64,000 bases of DNA from Cenococcum geophilum 1.58 (GCA_001692895.1 KV748243.1:751248-815247), one strand, 5' to 3'; positions 1 to 12,939 are shown, counted from the stretch's first letter. The notes: a model not told the origin generated them from the sequence alone. A program made the numbers and translations.

Positions 1-136
1 TACTAGTAAAACTATTAAAAACTAGCCCTAGAGCGACCTTATAGCCCTACGCCTCCCAATTATATAAAAATTAAATATCCCCTTACGTAACTGCGATAGA
101 TAGATTAACTACTATATCCTTAAATTTAGGGGGTAT
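1..136. other. Unassigned AT-rich sequence
   Basis: No gene is recognised here. The stretch is RIP-like (TpA-rich, stops in all frames). It may be part of the Tc1-like transposon whose C-terminus reappears at 34564, because the gypsy locus and the palindrome would have separated the two, but no motif read here supports that. Confidence 0.3.
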
Positions 137-906
137 TTAAGCTAAATAATTAATAGTAGTATAGTTAAACCCCCTTAATATAATATGGGGTATATAACGA
201 TATCCTTTACATTATAATCTACACCCCTTAATTAAGCTTTTTTTAGCGTAATATTATAATAATCTAACTTTTAATAATATTATTAAAGTAGCTTTATTAA
301 AATCGTTGTAACCAGATAAGATTTTGTATAGGGAGAGCCCTATTTAGCCTATATAGTAGGTGTCTTATACCCTTTTAGGGTAGATAGCCTCCCTTTTCCT
401 ACTTATTAACGCATTATATAACTATTTAGTATAACAATACTATTAGTATTACGATATGCTCGGCTGCAAAAACGGTATTATATTAAAGAGGTTTTACTAT
501 ATCTCTTATAGAAATAAAGGGCCTTTAGTTATTTTAAAAAGGACTATAATAAAACCTCTTTAATACGATACCGTTTTTGCAGCTAAGCATATCGTAATAC
601 CAATGGTATTGTTATACTAAATAGTTATATAATACGTTAATAAGTAGGGAAAGGGAGGCTAACTACTCTAAAAGAGTATAAGATACCTACTATATAGGCT
701 AAATAGGGCTCTCCCCATACAATATCTTATCTAGTTATAACGATTTTAGTAAAGCTACCTTAATGATATTATTAAAAGTTAGATTATCGTAATATTATAC
801 TAAAAAAGGCTTAATTAAGGGGTGTAGATTATAATGTAGAGGATATTGTTATATACCCCATATTGTATTAAGAGGGTTTAACTATAGTTAATTAAGCTTA
901 GTTATA
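137..906. repeat. 770-bp near-perfect loopless palindrome (foldback-like)
   Basis: The sequence from about 137 to 521 returns as its reverse complement from about 522 to 906. Examples are TGGGGTATATAAC near 185 against its complement near 855, and GGGAGAGCCC near 331 against GGGCTCTCCCC near 706. The symmetry centre is AAGGGCCTT around 521-522, so there is essentially no loop. Arms differ by scattered C/T and G/A changes plus small indels. No coding domain is visible. It could be a foldback DNA element or a head-to-head duplication. No clear TSD was found at the outer ends. Confidence 0.85.
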
Positions 907-954
907 AAAAGAAGATAATAAATAGTGACGTATATTATACGTATATATGCCCTA

Positions 955-1333
955 TATTATAGGATACCCCTATAACACCTTATATATATCTACCTGTTTT
1001 TACTAACTTAGTAACTAGAGACTAACTATAAGGCGGCAATTTAATAGCAATCTATAGCAATTTAACGGTAACCTATTATATTCTACTATATTTCATAAAG
1101 TTCCACTAAGTTTTACTAAATCCTATTAAGTTCTACTAGGACTATTACCTAAATCCTATTCTGCTCTGTATACATATTAACTAAGCAACTAAATCCATAA
1201 TATATACCCTTTCTTCCTATTTTCCTACCTTCTTTCCTTATATAACGTCTTAACTTCCTTATACAGTTTATATATATAGCTTAATAATATCTACTCGTTA
1301 TATATTATTGTCGCTTATACTCGCTCTATAACA
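955..1333 (+). repeat. Left LTR of the gypsy locus
   Basis: It starts TATTATAGGATACCCC (ancestrally TGTTAT, with TG changed to TA by RIP) and ends CTATAACA. It aligns throughout with 12940-13309 and 34179-34558. It contains short TTCTACTAAGTT-like repeats. The left flank is CCCTA, which matches the right flank of the third LTR rather than the second (CTTTA). Confidence 0.85.
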
Positions 1334-1399
1334 CTATATTACGTTAAACCTATGCTATTTTACCCTACCTAATATACAGAATAATATAGAAGCCCCTAT

Positions 1400-2400
1400 A
1401 TCTATAACTAACTTACGTAATATATCTACCGAATAAATAAAGAGCCTATAATAGGTCTTTATAGATACCCTTGCTTAATAAGAGGCTTAACACTAAGAGA
1501 TAATTAGATCCCTAAGAAAAGAAATTTAAAAAATCCGCCGTAACCTACTATTTACTATACTATCGCCCCCACCTATTCCTACTAGTACTAACCTATAAGT
1601 ACTAGATAAAGGAGATATATCTAAAACTAGCTCCTTAACCCTAAATTCGCCAATTAGTGCCCTTATAAAGAAGTTAACCAAACGTCTCCTTAATCCTCTC
1701 ACCTATTTAGGTAAAAGGAGCGAACTACGCTCCTTCCTTAACTAACTTAAGAATAAGCTAAACGGTAATATTAATCGCTACCCTACCCCTAATAGTTAAC
1801 TATATTATATTATAAGCCGTTTAATAGGAGACGCTATAGAAACTATATACCTATTTCAGCTAAACACTATAGAAGAACTAGTTACTATACTAGAAGTATC
1901 TTATAGTAACCCTAACTAAATTATAATAGTATAAAGGAAACTAAATAAGATAATATATAGCTCTAAGAGCTTCCTATTATATTTTACCAAGTTCTACTAC
2001 TATACTAAAGAGACTAAATAAAACGAACCCGCCTTAATTAATTACCTAGTAGAATCCTTAAACTCTAAACTAAAGGCTTCCCTTATAGGAGTTAAGTTAC
2101 TAAATACCCTTACTACCTACGCCAATATTATTAACGGCCTATATAATAATATACTACGCCTTACCCTAAAACATACACCTTAATACTCTACCCCCTAGCT
2201 ATTTAAGACCCGCAAGGACCCAAACGCTATAAATATTAATACTAAAACCCTCTCTTACGCCCTAAAGAAATCTATTAAATATAAACAACAGATTAAATAC
2301 GGCCTTTATTTTAAGTGCGAAAGTAATACTTATATCTTAAGTTACTGCTCTATCCCCCTATCTAAAATAAATATTTAAAGAACTAGTATAGGCGGTATAC
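1400..2400 (+). pseudogene. Gypsy gag remnant with decayed CCHC zinc knuckle
   Basis: Gag would form the virus-like particle. The translation retains a capsid-like stretch (LNSKLKASLIGVKLLNTL near 2060-2110) and ends in a knuckle at 2307-2348 that reads YFKCESNTYILSYC. This is C-X2-C-X4-H-X4-C with the first Cys and the His both changed to Tyr, one by G-to-A and one by C-to-T, so both strands were mutated. Many TAA/TAG stops interrupt the frame. It lies directly downstream of the left LTR in normal gag position. Confidence 0.7.
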
Positions 2401-3742
2401 TGCTATCCTAATTATATAAAAGGATAACTAGTATAAGCAACTAATTGCCTCCGCTAAGCTCTACCTACCGACCCTAATTACTATTTAATTCTGGTTTGGC
2501 ATCTAGTAAGTACCACTTATAAGGATAAAGCTATAACTAATATGCTATAAGAACTCCGCCCTAATTATCTCTAAAAGGAAAATTTTAGAGCTAAGTTACT
2601 TTTTAGGATAGCTTTACTATAGAATTTTATTAAACGCATTTAACGTTATAAACTTTAACTCTTAGGACTAGAGTATAACTATTAACTACTGTCTTTAGCA
2701 GAATGGTTAATAAGCTAATATTTAAATCCTAATTAATATAGAAGCTAGTGGTATAGGATTTATTAATAAGATCTTTATATAAAATAATAGTTTTACCCTA
2801 ACCCCCCTTAGCCGGTATATTAACGTATTTAGATTTAATAGTAAACGCACCATCTTAGGCTATATTACCTATATAGTAGCTCTAAAACTCTAAAACCTAA
2901 ACTATAAAAAACTAATTAAGCTTTTTATTACTACTCTAGGTCACCTAGTAATCCTTAAACAGCCCTAGATAAAGCTGTATAAAGTAGTTATTAATTAGGA
3001 TAACCTTAAGCTTCTATTTACTACCCTATATTATAAGTAAGAATACTCTATAACGTATTACCCTAACCCTAAACTAAAATCTATTAGCCTAAGATTTCTA
3101 CTAATATCTACCCCGCGCCTAAAGAATCTACTAGATTCCACTAACCTAGGAATTTTACCAAATTCTACTAATGTAAGACTTCTACTAATATCCGCTAAAG
3201 ACCTAAAAATTCCACTAAACCCTACAAACTAATCCTAATTACTATATCGCCCTAAACTAAATAGAAGCTTAAGCTTAATATACAAAAATACTAAAAGGAC
3301 TAGTATTCTACTATAAAAAGGATTTTTAAAGAACCTAAACCTAAATCTAATACTAACTCTATACCTAATACTAAACCTAAACCTAAATAAGAAACTATAG
3401 ACAACCTAAGCAAGCTTAGCACCCTAAATATCCGTATAATTAGAGCCGCCCTACTAGTATAACTTACTAAGAAACCCAAATATACAATCTTCGCTATTAT
3501 AATAGCCAATATTAAAAAGGCCTTAGTACTAAAAAAGTATACTAACTCTGCCACAAAGGTACTAGTAGAGTATTACCACCGCCTAGATATATTCTTATAG
3601 GGGGGGGGGCTAATAAGCTACTGGAATACTAACTATATAACTATAAGATTATACTTAAAGAAGAAAGCAGCCTAGATTTAGACCCTTATATAGAATATCC
3701 TAAAATAAACTCTAGGTACTATAAAAGTATTTAGATAAGAAC
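2400..3742 (+). pseudogene. Gypsy pol, 5' part (protease and RT entry), interrupted by copia
   Basis: A degraded aspartic-protease-like motif (ASGIGFIN, from DSGA-type) lies near 2745. The segment just before the reverse transcriptase (LRKYL-like linker, with a G10 tract near 3600) follows. The frame stops at 3742, where the copia element inserted, and resumes at 10133. Joining the two flanks reproduces the uninterrupted sequence still present at about 13325-13370. It is dead because of numerous stops. Confidence 0.65.
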
Positions 3743-4013
3743 TGTCTAATTACAGCACCTGTTGTACCAACCGCGTGCCTACGCGTTCGGTACAGTAACC
3801 ACGCGTTTACGCGTTCGGTGCACCAACCACTCGCTTACGCGTCTGGTGCACTTATAAAGCACTAACTAATTAGGGGGAGATGCATTAGTATATAGACCAC
3901 GTAGTCTGCTTCAATACAAGAGATAGTCATCACCGTCTAAATAAGCATACGATACTATACGTATTTCATGCCCCTAGACACAACTTACTTATACTATTAA
4001 ATTGGTACCAACA
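3743..4013 (+). repeat. Copia 5' LTR
   Basis: 271 bp, ending GGTACCAACA, followed directly by the leader. It holds three degenerate tandem units of about 28 bp (3768-3850), each containing ACGCGT and ending in a GGTRCA-type motif. Near 3869 there is a polypurine stretch AGGGGGAGA. Confidence 0.93.
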
Positions 4014-4542
4014 CTGATTAGTGAGCGCGCACAGATCAGGAGATACGTACTTGCTTAGAAGACGTCCAACGCTCTACCTTATAAGCCCCTATTTCAGTTA
4101 AAGAGAATTAAAGTACTCTAAATTTAGAAGACATCTAACGCTCCACCTTACCTAGAATTACCTTAAATCTACCCTGGTTTTAGAAGACGTTTACGCTCCA
4201 CCTTAATTAGAGATATTGACCACTATACCAGTAGTCAACGCGACCACGTTAAGAACATAATCACACCAAGAACGCGACCACCACACCCTACTAAAATACC
4301 CCGGCCTCCTCTCTGACCCCTTACGGAGACCCCTCACCCTTTTACGAACCGTTACGGACCCGTTAATCACTTTTACGGACCGTTACGGAGACCTCTTACC
4401 CTCCTGCGAACTACTACGGACCTATTAAGACCCTACGGAGACCCCCTTACCCTTCTACGAACCGTTACGGGCCCGTCAACCGATTTTACGAACCCTTACA
4501 AGACCTCTTCCACCCGCTACGCACTATACTACACTATATAGT
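4014..4542 (+). other. Copia leader / 5' untranslated region
   Basis: No coding domain is seen. It has short repeats of AGAAGACGTYYAACGCTCCACCTTA type (about 4057-4200), then a run of TTACGGACC / TTACGGAGACC units (4310-4500). The polyprotein frame opens at its end. Confidence 0.6.
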
Positions 4543-7500
4543 ATAGCAGACATCAGTAAGCACGTTAATAAAGGTCAAAAGAAGTGGAGACAAGGAGTCG
4601 ACGTTACGTCTATAAATGACGTCAATAACTATATTAAATTTAAAATCCTTAAGTACGAATACTTTAAGCTTATAAACGTCGACCTATGGGAGCAATACCA
4701 AAAAGACTTTGTGGACTTTACAGAAGCCATCTTTAAGGAATGCAACCCCACTACTATCCGTAACCTATGGACCCTTTTACGTAACTAAGGCGTATAGGTT
4801 AAAAGGAACAAACGGGTCACTGTTATACAGTCCTTATATAATATAATACATAAGGAGGACCGAACGGAATGGACTAAGGAAGAAATCCTAGACGAGTACA
4901 ACACTATTAAGGAACTCTTTACTTCTTCTAAACTTAATATAATTGCTAGCCTTATACCTAACCCTCTTAACTAAATTCGTCCTATAAACCCAAGCAGTTT
5001 CGGAATTAATCTTACTGGCCAAAGTATACCTAGTACTTATGTTACGGACCGTAATACCCCCATAACCCAAATTACGGACTATAATACCCCCGCGAACCAA
5101 AATACGGACTAAACCCCTCCCATTATTTAAACTACAGATCTATAACCTATATATCCATAACCCACAAATCTACAAGCTATAGACCCGCAAACTACCTAAG
5201 TAAAAACCTACGGCAAGGAGCTAGCCAATCTGGCTAAGCTCTATACCGACGAATCTAAGTACAGCGGTAAAAACGATAATTTTAACTTTAAACTAACTAT
5301 CTTTACGGACCTCTGTTAGAAGGCCGATATTCCTAAATAGGAGTTTAGCTAAGCCTACTCTACTATGCTGCGCGGCCTAGCACTTAACTATTACTATACT
5401 AACCTTAAGAGCAACCCCCTTAGTGTTCCCTTTAATAAGCTATATAAAGCCACATGCAACTACTTTAAAGGACCAGAATATAGGCGTGATATTTTTACCC
5501 AATGGAATGCGATTAAGTTACGGACCGTAATGGACAAGAATACCAAAAAATTAACTATAGAGTGCCTATAAATCCTTATTAAAGACCTCTGCCACCTATA
5601 GCACGGTCTTAATATTAAGCTTTAAACGGACGACTTCTTATATAACAAACTGATTATAGCCTGCCAAGAAATGGAACCCTATAAATACGCCTATTACAAG
5701 CCCGCAGACACCATAGCTAGCCTTATTAACGATTTATGGTCCTCTATTATAATGTATAAAGCCTCAAACCCGCCAGGCAGTACTTAAGCCTTTATTACGG
5801 ACCTATAAGATCCGCAAACTAACTCAGATGCCTACTTTACGGACCGCCGCTACCGCTAGCAGCACCCGCATCAACCAGGTTCTACTCGCAACCTCCGCAA
5901 CAACTCCTGTACAAAAGCATACCCCCGCAGACAAACCAATTAGAAGTGCTTTATGTGCGGTAAGGAAGGATGTTGGTCTATAAGGCATACCTAAGAAGAA
6001 TATAATAGGTCTAAGAAGAAATTTAATAAACGGATTAACCAGTTCATCTTAAAATACGAAGGAGAGGAAGTAGAAGAGTCTCTTAATAAGTCAATAGAAG
6101 CCCTCATAATTAATTTTAACTTAGACGCTTAGGAATAAGAGACCTTAAAGACGTTCCTAACTACTTTCGGACCTTTTACGGACAGTTAAGCCTTTAATAC
6201 TATAACCATATTAGCCGACCGTTCCTTTATACACTTAATTACACCTAAAAACTGGCCCGTAAGTATACCTGTTAGACCTATTACGGACGTTACGGACCAT
6301 AAACAGGACCCATTTGCATATGTTACTACAGAACGCTATACCCCTAAAGAATTCTATAGCGTTATAATCGATATAGGTGCCTCTAAGAAGTCTACTATAG
6401 GTTATAGATAATACCTTATATATAAGACCACCGTAAATGATAATACGGATATTAATACTATACAATCTGGGGCTGTAAACGTCTAATTCGGCATCGGCTT
6501 AACCACATTAATTGGATTAGTTGTAGTTAAGACCCTAATTGGCCTAGTTAACTTCCACGTAGTAAAAGCGGATACCCCTTTTCTACTCTGCCTTGTAGAT
6601 ATGGATAGGTTATAGGTCTACTATAACAACATTACGGACACCGTAATTGGCCCCATAACTGCCCTAGGAAGCAAATATATTACCCTACTAATTATATAAC
6701 ATTTTAGACACCCGTTCCTTATATAGGGAGAGACTTTATAGACCTATATTTAGGAATCTTTTAACTATAATCTATGCTACCTCACTAGTACGGAGATCTA
6801 CCGCCTGCACTGCTGCTTCGGCTACCTATTAGCTGAAAAGCTATATAGAGTCCTTAAACGTTCTGGACACGACAATGTTAATAGGAAGGCAATCGACTAC
6901 CTGACTAAATACTGCTCTTTCTGCTAGAAATACAGACGTTCCCTAGGCAGATTTAAGTTCACCCTTTATAAGGACCTTAATTTCAACCACTTAGTATACG
7001 TAGATATTATATACATTAACGGCAGTCCAGTATTACATATAATTAATAAGGCAACCCGCTATCAAGCCGCCCGTTAGTTGTAAAATATATCTATAAAATA
7101 TACTTAGGATATTTTACGGACCTGCTAAATTAATATATACCTTAGGCCTCCTAAGTATATTACCTACAACGCTAGTAGGAACTTTATTAGCAAGGAATTC
7201 CAGTAGTATGCTATGGCCATGGCTATATTAATAAAAGCCGTTTTAGTTAAGGCGCACTAGTCCATTGGGCTTATTAAGTAAGCTTACCTAGCTTTACAGA
7301 GAGCTTACTAGATTATTATGGATGAGTGTAAGAACATCTAAAAGGAACTGGCTTTACAGATGGCCGTAAAAGCCGTTAATGACACCGCCAGCCCTAACGG
7401 ACTGGTACCTACCCTTTTGGTCTATGGAGCCTACCCAAGGATAAGTAACCTAGACCCCCCTACCCTATTTATTATGGAACGAGCAGCTATAATACGGAAG

Positions 7501-9606
7501 GCAATAGCCGAAATAGTCAAACTACGGGCCAAACAAGCTGTCAATAACGCCCTATACTACCGTAACGGACCTAATATAACCCTAGTATACAACCTCCCGC
7601 TTAACTCTGAAGTCCTTGTGTGGCGAGAAAGCGGTAATTAGACTGGACCTTACCGTCTACTGGCCGTAAAAGACGAGACCTACTATATATAGCTCCCTAG
7701 CGGACCAATAAGCTTTAGAAGTATGTCCATAAAACCCTATTTTTGGCCTAAAAGCACCTATAACGTCAAGCCAGATAAACCAGAAGCACCTATTAAGCTA
7801 GATAAACTAGAAGCACCTACTAAATTAGATGAACTAGAAGCACCCACTAAACCAAATAAACTGGAAGCACTTTTACCTACTAAAGAAGTCCCCCAGAAAC
7901 CTACTAAGCCTATAAAACCTACTATAAAGCGTGGCTGAGGGCGCCCCTAAAAGTACCCCGTAACTAAGAACCCTATAACGGAGAATTACCTAACCTCCGT
8001 AGATATCTCTGCAGGTACATCCGTAAAACAATCTCCGCCTATGGATATATTAGTTCTAGTATAGGAAACCCCCTTTATGGACTTATAACGCAAAGAGATC
8101 AACGGACTACTTAAGAAGGGTGTCTTTGCGGTTATAACGGAGAGAGACGTTCCGTAAGGCGTCCGTATATTTAACTCGCGCTTTGTTAACGAAATTAAGC
8201 ACCCCGGTACTAATAAAGCCTTTAAAAAGTTAAGGCTCGTTATATAAGCTTATAATAACTAGGGAAAGGACCTCGTCCTTACGCAATCGCCTACAATTTA
8301 ATAGGTCAGTTAATGGATTATACTTGCGCTTATACCGGGTCTACAGAAAACCAAACCTGTAGCTCTCTACTTACGGGATATCTTATAAGCCTATATGCAG
8401 TCTAATACCTACCTAAGTAGGGATATCTTTATACGGCCACCGCTTGAGCTTAATCTACAACTAGGAATAATTTTATGGGTTATAAAACCACTTTACGGAG
8501 TACTAGAAGCTAAAAACCACTAGTTTAAAACGTACTACTAGCACCACATTAGTAAACTTAAGATAGAGCAGTTGACCTATGACCCTTGCCTCCTATATAC
8601 CCTATTAAACGGCCTTGGTATTGTTAGACTCCAAATAGATAATACCCTCTTTTTAGCGGACCAAACTTTTGCGGATGTGGAAGAGACCGAACTATAAGAG
8701 GCTAAGTTCCTAGTAAAGCTATAGGAGTAGTTAACTAAGCAGACTCCAATTAAGTTTAACGGAGGCTTAATTATATAAAAGGGCAACTTAATCTAGCTAA
8801 CTTAGGAACGCTAAGCTTAAAACCTAAAGCCCGTTACGGCAAAGCCTATGGACCTTACTAGTTCCCATAGAGAGACCCGTAAAACCGTAAATACGAAGGA
8901 CTAATACGCTGCACAGCGTGCAAGAGGTGCCTATATTGCCACAGTCTGTCAACCCAAATCTGCCTATAACTTATCCTTTGCGGCCTAGGCAGTAGATCCG
9001 CAAGAAGAAAATGTTAAGCAGCTTAATAAGCGCATTCAATAGCAGATTAATAACGCGATAAGAGGACTTACTTTTATACCGCTAAACCTAAATTCCATTA
9101 GCGTAATGGTATTTACGGACGCCTTCTTTACCAATAATAGGGACCTGTTATCGCAAATCGGCTTTATAATTATACTTACGGACCGTAACTAAGACGCAAA
9201 TATACTACATTGGTCTTCAATTAAATGCAAACGAGTAACTCGTAGTATACTAGCTTCTAAACTATATATACTAGCCCATGGCTTTAATATAGCAGCTATA
9301 ATCAAATTAACGGTCCAGAAGATTCTATAACTAGAGTAGTTACCCCTAGTTTTATACACTAATTTAAAGTCCCTTTACAACTACCTAGTTAAACTAGGTA
9401 CGATATAAGAGAAGAGGCTCATGGTCGACCTAATATGCTTACATCAGGCCTATAAACGACGTGAGATTACGGAGGTCAAATGGATCAGTAGCGGAGACAA
9501 CCTAGCAGACGCCATAACTAAGGCAAAGCTATGTCAAGCTCTTAAAACCCTAATTAACACAAACAAGCTCAACCTAAAGGTCATAGAATGGGTAGAGCGA
9601 GACTAA
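4543..9606 (+). pseudogene. Copia gag-pol polyprotein remnant
   Basis: One reading frame (codon starts at positions 1 mod 3) carries all domains. The probable start codon at 4543 now reads ATA, compatible with ATG hit by RIP. Gag covers about 4543-6100, with a CFMCGKEGCWS...H knuckle at about 5950-5990. Protease IIDIGAS (from DTGAS) is near 6370. The pre-integrase LHCCFGY and integrase zinc region lie at 6800-7000. The integrase C-terminal region, including NGLVPTLLVYGAYPR and LPLNSEVLVW, is open at 7360-7641. RT (GVRIFNSRFVNEIKHPGT) is near 8160-8220. RNase H (KCKRVTRS) is near 9230. The last stretch, 9421-9606, is open and ends at a stop. Internal TAA/TAG codons make it inactive. No frameshift was needed to follow it. 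Confidence 0.9.
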
Positions 9607-9856
9607 CGGAGCATTTACGGTTCAGCTACGGCCCGTCGGAAGGCCGTACGGTGCATTTACGGCCCGTCAAAAGGCCGTACAGTTCATTTTACGGACCGTA
9701 AGCAGGACTTACGGCCAGCTTGGAGCACCATTTGGAAGGCAACCCAGAAGGCACCTCAGGAGGGATTTTCTATGTATTTTCTTTTGTATTTTACGGTTCT
9801 ATTAAAGCAATTACGGAGGCTATACACAGGTGGTTCCATTTTTCAAGTACCGCCAG
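9607..9856 (+). other. Copia 3' untranslated region with ACGGNCCGT repeats
   Basis: Non-coding. Repeats of TTTACGGCCCGTC and CCGTACGGTGC kinds, plus a perfect TTACGGACCGTAA at 9689-9701, fill 9605-9715. No convincing polypurine tract abuts the LTR. Confidence 0.6.
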
Positions 9857-10127
9857 TGTCTAATTACAGCACCTGTTGTACCAACCGCGTGCCTACGCGT
9901 TCGGTACAGTAACCACACGTTTACGCGTTCGGTGCACTAACCACTCGCTTACGCGTCTGGTGCACTTATGAAGCACTAACTAATTAGGGGGAGATGCATT
10001 AGTATATAGACCACGTAGTCTGCTTCAATACAAGAGACAGTTATCACCGTCTAAATGAGCATACGATACTATACGTATTTCGTGCCCCTAGACACGACTC
10101 ACTTATACCATTAAATTGGTACCGACA
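9857..10127 (+). repeat. Copia 3' LTR
   Basis: 271 bp, same length and ends as 3743-4013, with only a handful of C/T or G/A differences. It is followed by TSD AGAAC and then by the resumed gypsy pol. Confidence 0.93.
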
Positions 10128-10132
10128 AGAAC

Positions 10133-12925
10133 CTAAGTAAAGAATTTATTAAAGTAAGCCTAACGCCTATAGCCATACTAGTAATCTTTATTAAGAAACC
10201 CGGCGGCGGTTTACGCTTCTATATAAACTACTAAGCTCTTAACGCTCTTATTATTAAAGACTAATATCCAATCCCGCTAATATAAGAGACGCTAAACTAA
10301 CTAAGTAAGGCTCGCTACTATACAAAGCTTAATATTATCTCTATATTTAACCGCCTCTATATTACAAATAGAGATAAATAGCTTACTATATTTTATACTT
10401 AGTATAGATTATTTAAGTACTTAGTAATACCCTTTAGCCTTATAAACGCTCTAAGCTCGTTTTAACATTATATAAATAATACCCTATATCCCTACCTAGA
10501 CATCTTCTATACTGCTTATATTAATAATATCCTAATATATAGTAATAACCTAACTGAATATTAGAAATACGTTAACTTTATTTTATAAGCCCTATATAGA
10601 GCTAGTCTATAATTAGATATAGATAAATATAAGTTTTATACCTTAGACTCCTTATTTTTATAAACGGTATATAAATAGATCTAAAGAAAGTTAAAGTAAT
10701 TATAAACTGATAAGAACCTAAGAACATTAAGGATATAAAAGCCTTTATAGGATTTGCTAATTTCTACTAACGGTTTATTAATAACTTTTCCGCCCTAGTT
10801 TTACCCCTTATTGCTATAACCTAAAAGGATAAAGCTTTTATCTTTAATAAGGAATATAAGAAGGCCTTTACTTATCTAAAGGTTATATTTACTACTATAC
10901 CTATACTTTAATACTTTAACCTAAAACAAATAAGTATTATAAAAGCTGACTTATCTAATTATATTACTAGAGGTATTCTATCTTAATATAATAAAGAAGG
11001 AGTATTATACCCTGTAGTATACCTCTTAAAGCAACTAAGCCCTACTAAATATAATTGTAAGATCTATAATAAAGAATTACTAGCTATTATTCGATGCTTT
11101 AAACAATAGTAACCTAAACTAAAAGGCGCTAGATTTCCAATTAAGGTTTTTAGCGACTATAAGAACCTATAGTACTTTATAACCACAAAACAGCTAAGTC
11201 ATTATTAGGCCTACTAGTTAAGGTATCTATTACGCTTCCAATTCTTAATTATATACTACCTAGGCGTTTAATATTAGAAGCCTAATACCCTAACCTAACG
11301 CTTATAAGACGCGCCAGTATTAAAAGAAGCGCGCTCTTACCAAAATTAGACCCTGCTTTATCCTAAACTATTTAACCCTCTTACTAAAAACCTTATAATA
11401 CATCCTTAAAATAACCAATTAATTAATTAAACAGATTATAATTAATAAATACCTAAATAATAAGTTTATCTAAAAGATGCTTAAGCTAATATAAAATAGT
11501 ATTAGACGCTTTAAAAAGATTTCTTTAAGTAAATATAAAGCTCGCGGAAACCGCTTATACTACTAAAACTACTTAGTTATACTTAGCCATAATAAACTTA
11601 AGCTTAAGCTCCTTAAACACATATATAATCTACTAGTAGCCAGCTACCTAGGCTAAGGAAAAACCCTAGAGCTACTTTAATAAGAGTATTACTGGCTAAA
11701 TATATATAATATAACGCGAAGGTATATCTCTAGCTGGTATATCTACTAATAAGCTAAAGCTTCGCATAAGACGTATAATGGCCTTCTTAAGCTACTACCT
11801 ATTTCGGACCGAAGATAGAAAAATATCTTAATTAACTTTATTGTTAATCTCCCTATAAGTAAAGGATGTATAAATATTATAGTAGTTATAGACCGACTAC
11901 CTAAAATAAGACACTTAATCGCCTGCCCTAATATATTAACACCTACTATTATCTAACTATTCCTAGATTATATATAAAAACTTTACAGACTCCTTAAAAC
12001 AATTATCTCTAATAAAGGCAGCTAGTTTATCCCTATATTCTAGAAAGAATTAACTACTAGACTCTATATTAAAGTACTACTATTTACTACTTATTACCTA
12101 GAAATAGACGGTTAAATAGAATATATAAATACTATAATGGAATAGTATATTTAAATATACACGTTATACTTATAGGACGACTAGATTAACTGGCTTATAT
12201 TTACTAAGTTTACTATAAATAACTCCGTCTTAGAAACTATAAAGGTCTCCCTATTTTTAGCTAATTACGGCTAGTACCTATAAATAGGTTTTAAACCCTT
12301 TAGTAATATTCCTTACCCCGCTTATTACGCCTTATAAGTTATAAAAGTAAATAAATTTATAAAAAAGATAGAGAAACTATAATAGTTCCTTACTAATAAG
12401 ATAATATAGGCTTAATTTATTTATAAAGCCGTAGTAAATAAGAAACGAACCCTAGCACTAGCCTACTAAATTAGTAATTTTGTCTGGCTAGATATAAGAA
12501 ATCTAAATATAAAACGGCCTACTAAGAAACTTAATTAGAAGAACGTTAGCCCTTATAAGGTTAAAAAGGTTATCTTTCCGTATACCTACTAACTAAAGCT
12601 CCCTAATACGGTTAAAATCCACCCTATATTTTATACGTTAGTCCTTTACCCTACTACCCCTATATTAGACGCCCTGTCTAGATAGATATAGGACCCTCCC
12701 TTACTAGTTAAAGTAGATAGTAAGAACGAGTACTTTATTAAAAAAATTAATAATATTAAGTATAATAAACGGAAACGCTAATATATATATCTTATAAAAT
12801 AGAGAGGCTTTACTAAGTCCTTATGGGAACCTATTAACTCTATAGGACTTATATAAGCCATAGAAGACTTTTATAAACTCCACCTAGAACTACTACAGCC
12901 CTATCTCGCAAAAGCTCAAGTTTAA
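10133..12925 (+). pseudogene. Gypsy pol, 3' part (RT, RNase H, integrase)
   Basis: Continues the frame broken at 3742. RT begins near 10145, with a KKPGGGLRFYINY block near 10196, and has the catalytic box as YINNILIYS near 10518 (from Y-x-DD-ILIYS, both Asp changed to Asn). RNase H lies at about 10780-11250 and integrase at about 11380-12300, with a DRLPKIRHLIAC-like block near 11890. The C-terminal tail ends at a stop near 12925, just before the polypurine tract. Stops are dense, so it cannot produce enzyme. Confidence 0.85.
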
Positions 12926-12936
12926 AGGGGGGGGGG
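12924..12936 (+). promoter_or_regulatory. Polypurine tract of the gypsy element
   Basis: AAAGGGGGGGGGG followed by TAC and then the LTR start at 12940. This is the expected plus-strand priming site. An equivalent AAAGGGGGGG tract precedes the third LTR at about 34166-34175. Confidence 0.8.
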
Positions 12937-12939
12937 TAC

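Larger units (their letters stand above)
3743..10127 (+). mobile_element. Ty1/copia retrotransposon with both LTRs
   Basis: The element is 6385 bp with two 271-bp LTRs beginning TGTCTAATTACAGC and ending GGTACCRACA. It is flanked by a perfect 5-bp TSD, AGAAC (3738-3742 and 10128-10132). Its polyprotein remnant lies in a single frame, in the copia order gag, protease, integrase, RT, RNase H. It is less RIP-mutated than the gypsy it sits in and its LTRs are nearly identical, so it arrived later. It repeatedly contains TTACGGAC / TTACGGACCGTAA motifs inside and outside the coding region. Confidence 0.95.

Noticed and set aside
3300..3554. Minus-strand 84-codon membrane-like frame
   Set aside because: Antisense of degraded gypsy pol; hydrophobicity comes from AT-rich complement codons.
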